From Stromatinia cepivora (taxonomy: Eukaryota > Ascomycota > Leotiomycetes > Helotiales > Sclerotiniaceae), in contig RCTD01000029.1 in the NCBI GenBank assembly GCA_014898415.1, positions 186,001 through 250,000 on the forward strand: a stretch of 64,000 bases of DNA, written 5' to 3'. The position numbers and the translations under genes are program-made. The notes below the pieces were generated by a model. It saw nothing but the letters and a program-made list of their open reading frames with translations. It made no database searches and was not told the origin of the DNA. Each line of letters begins with the position of its first letter. Positions within the stretch are counted from its first letter, which is position 1. Below are positions 62,036-64,000 of the stretch, one piece after another.

Positions 62036-63743
62036 ATGGATATAGTTTCAAATACCGTTGGCATGCTGGACTTTTGTATCAAGTATTCCGTTTCCCTTGC
62101 TCAAGATTGGTATAAACTAGCCGCCTAACTTTTATAGATATGGAGATAAACTTGTGAAGACATATAAATCATACAAGCATGCGGATAAGGAAATTCGGGA
62201 ATTTATTCTAAAAATTCAGACGCTAAGTTACAAAATACAACACCAACTTGTATTCTTGAGAAGAATTTGGTCAAGTCTCGACGAGGAATATCAGATCCTT
62301 CAAAACACCCTTCTCCATAGCCTTGAAGGAAATTTCAAAACAGCCGTATCGCTACTTGACGAAGTCATTGGAGATCCTAGGACAGGCGATGAATCCTCAG
62401 TCAAGATGATATCATCAAAGGAAGGGAAATCTAAACGAGCTAAATATGCGGTTCGGATGAAAAGTAATTTGGAATCTGTTTTGGCAGATTTGAAAGAGTG
62501 GGCTAGTGTTTTTGATGTGTCCTGGTACCTTATTATACAGTTTACGGGTAAGGAACTTGATCGGGAGCTTCAGCCGATTGCGACAGAAGAGATGGGGCCG
62601 TTGTCGACACTTAAAACTTTGAGAGACGCTATATCTTCCAATCTAAGCAGTGATAAGGAAGTGTGGAAGACAACAGTCTTCTTGCCTGAAAAGTTTTTCA
62701 CTACTAATCATGAAGAGATTGAAAATTCTGGGGCTGAGCTTTGGCTTGCGCGAGATGAAGGAGAAAATATTCGATATATTGTTGACCAGCCAAGCAGCAT
62801 ATCCACGTTGTCTGATATGTGCAAGCTTGCAAAGATCTTTCGGAAGATTGATCCAGATAGCTTCGGGATTCTAAGGTGTGAAGGATTGGCGAATGCTCCA
62901 CCTGTCAAGAATGAATCTACTTCCAATCGTTTTGCATTTACGATTCCCCAGAATCTCAAGGAGCCACATTCTCTGCGCACCTTTCTCCTATCCAAAACTC
63001 AAAGTCATCCACTTGATGATCGATTTAATCTCTCAAAGCAACTAGCCAAAGCAGTCATGTTTGTCCACTCCGCAGGATTTGTGCATAAAAACATCCGCCC
63101 GGAAACTATTCTGCTTTTCCACTCTAAAGAATTCGACAGGCATTCTTTGTTCGCTTTCTTGATCGGATTCGAAAGCTTCCGTTTTGCAGAAGGTAATACC
63201 CGGCATCAAGGAGATGCCTTCTGGGAGAGGAATATCTATCGCCATCCTACACGACAAGGTATTCAACCTGAAGAGGACTATGTCATGCAACATGATATAT
63301 ATTCCCTTGGGGTTTGTTTGCTGGAGATTGGGATGGGAGATTCATTGGTCTTATACCGCGTAGGAGAAAAAGAAACAGAACCAATGCCGAACCAAATACT
63401 ATTTTCAGGTACGAACATTTCGGCGACTAAAGATAGACGTAAGAAAGCATTTGAAACTAAGAGAGCATTGGTACAACTGGCTCAAGATCTATTACCATAC
63501 AGAATGGGTTGTAGATATACAGAAATAGTCATCACTTGTCTGACATGTTTGGATAAGGGGGAAAATTTGTTCGGTGATGAAGAGGACTTTCTCGATGAGA
63601 ATGGTGTGCTTGTTGGAGTGCGATTTATTGAAAAAGTAGGACTTTTAGGACTGTTTTTTATTTCAGTGATGTAATGGTTTTTGCTGCATTTGCTAATGAC
63701 CATAACTTAGATTGTGAAAAAACTCCTAGACATTAAGGTGTAG
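62036..63743 (+). CDS. HeLo-like helical domain fused to a pseudokinase
   Basis: Predicted 525 aa from exons 62036-62082, 62138-63635 and 63711-63743. The last short exon gives VRFIEKIVKKLLDIKV and is preferred over a read-through. The N-terminal part (about 1-220) is helical: MDIVSNTVGMLDFCIKYGDK opens with an amphipathic helix, followed by heptad-like helices, resembling HeLo/prion-inhibition domains of fungal death effectors. The C-terminal part (about 225-520) has kinase C-lobe landmarks but a dead centre: HKNIRPE (332-338) instead of HRDxKxE, so the catalytic Asp is Asn; GFE (359-361) instead of DFG; no convincing glycine loop or VAIK lysine. HDIYSLGVCLLEIG is a normal helix F. Helical effector plus pseudokinase is the MLKL layout. 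The assignment is by architecture, not by database match. Confidence 0.8.
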
Positions 63744-63831
63744 ATGAATAGAGGAGGGAAGGAGACGGAATTCTAGGAATAGCAATGCTAAAGGGTTGGA
63801 ACTAGGGAATGGGAGACCACTCGATGGACCA

Positions 63832-64000
63832 TGTCACCGATTGATATGCCGATCGTACCGATCGGACCTCGAGTATATCGTAGAGTATATCATAGAGCTT
63901 TGCCTAGAACCTAGAATCCCATCCATTCTTTCATCCCGTTTCTAATATCTAATATCCAATCATTCATTCATAAATATCTAGGATGCTTCACACTATTAAC
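63832..64000 (+). mobile_element. C-family element terminus (C3), runs off the window
   Basis: TGTCACCGATTGATATGCCGATCGTACCGATCGGACCTCGAG closely matches the starts of C1 and C2, with an 8-bp gap after GATTG. Downstream sequence diverges after about 63880, so the element may be truncated. The 3' end and target duplication are not visible. Confidence 0.6.

Noticed and set aside
63636..63674. Ending the pseudokinase at 63674 with VGLLGLFFISVM
   Set aside because: This tail looks like translated intron; GTAGGA..CTTAG splicing gives a charged helix, KIVKKLLDIKV, instead.

Overview
The window is nuclear DNA of a filamentous ascomycete. Genes carry several 45-80 nt GT..AG introns, there is an intron-containing tRNA-Leu, gene-rich DNA alternates with very AT-rich islands full of decayed LTR retrotransposons, and the decay is C-to-T/G-to-A as expected from repeat-induced point mutation (RIP). 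Gene content and island structure fit a Leotiomycete (Botrytis/Sclerotinia-like), but this placement is an inference from style and family resemblance, not a database match.

Layout. 1-12.5 kb is a RIP-bleached island: a decayed plus-strand Ty3/Gypsy pol (RT about 4.7-5.3 kb, integrase about 5.8-6.65 and 8.35-8.8 kb), split in the integrase by a 1,680-bp gag-only LTR element (A1). Two inverted copies of a roughly 405-bp mariner-like MITE sit at the two sides, one of them hit by a solo LTR. 13.1-17.3 kb holds a broken vanillyl-alcohol-oxidase-type flavoprotein gene and an intact alpha/beta hydrolase gene. 18.5-22.8 kb encodes a large hybrid histidine kinase with one apparent frameshift. 23.4-34.5 kb is gene-poor: tRNA-Leu(AAG), a diverged tandem array, a short solo-LTR-like element (C1) and one gene of unknown function. 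34.5-48.5 kb is a conventional gene block: PP4 regulatory subunit 3, ALG5, a TMEM16/anoctamin, a metallophosphoesterase and a cytochrome b2-like flavocytochrome. 48.8-58.3 kb is a second island: a hAT-type MITE, then a three-level nest (Gypsy element B inside gag-only element A2 inside short element C2) with a matching 5-bp target duplication at every level. 59.7-63.7 kb carries a divergent pair: an apparently active Ser/Thr kinase and a HeLo-like helical domain fused to a pseudokinase. The window ends in another C-family terminus.

Most interesting points: the fully resolvable nested transposon stratigraphy; three LTR families sharing the same terminal bases, with the gag-only family plausibly mobilised in trans; the kinase/HeLo-pseudokinase pair, whose architecture recalls necroptosis-type (MLKL-like) and fungal incompatibility cell-death proteins; and two genes (oxidase, histidine kinase) with lesions that are either real or assembly errors. 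Exon boundaries were placed by hand from splice signals and checked for phase; they are predictions.
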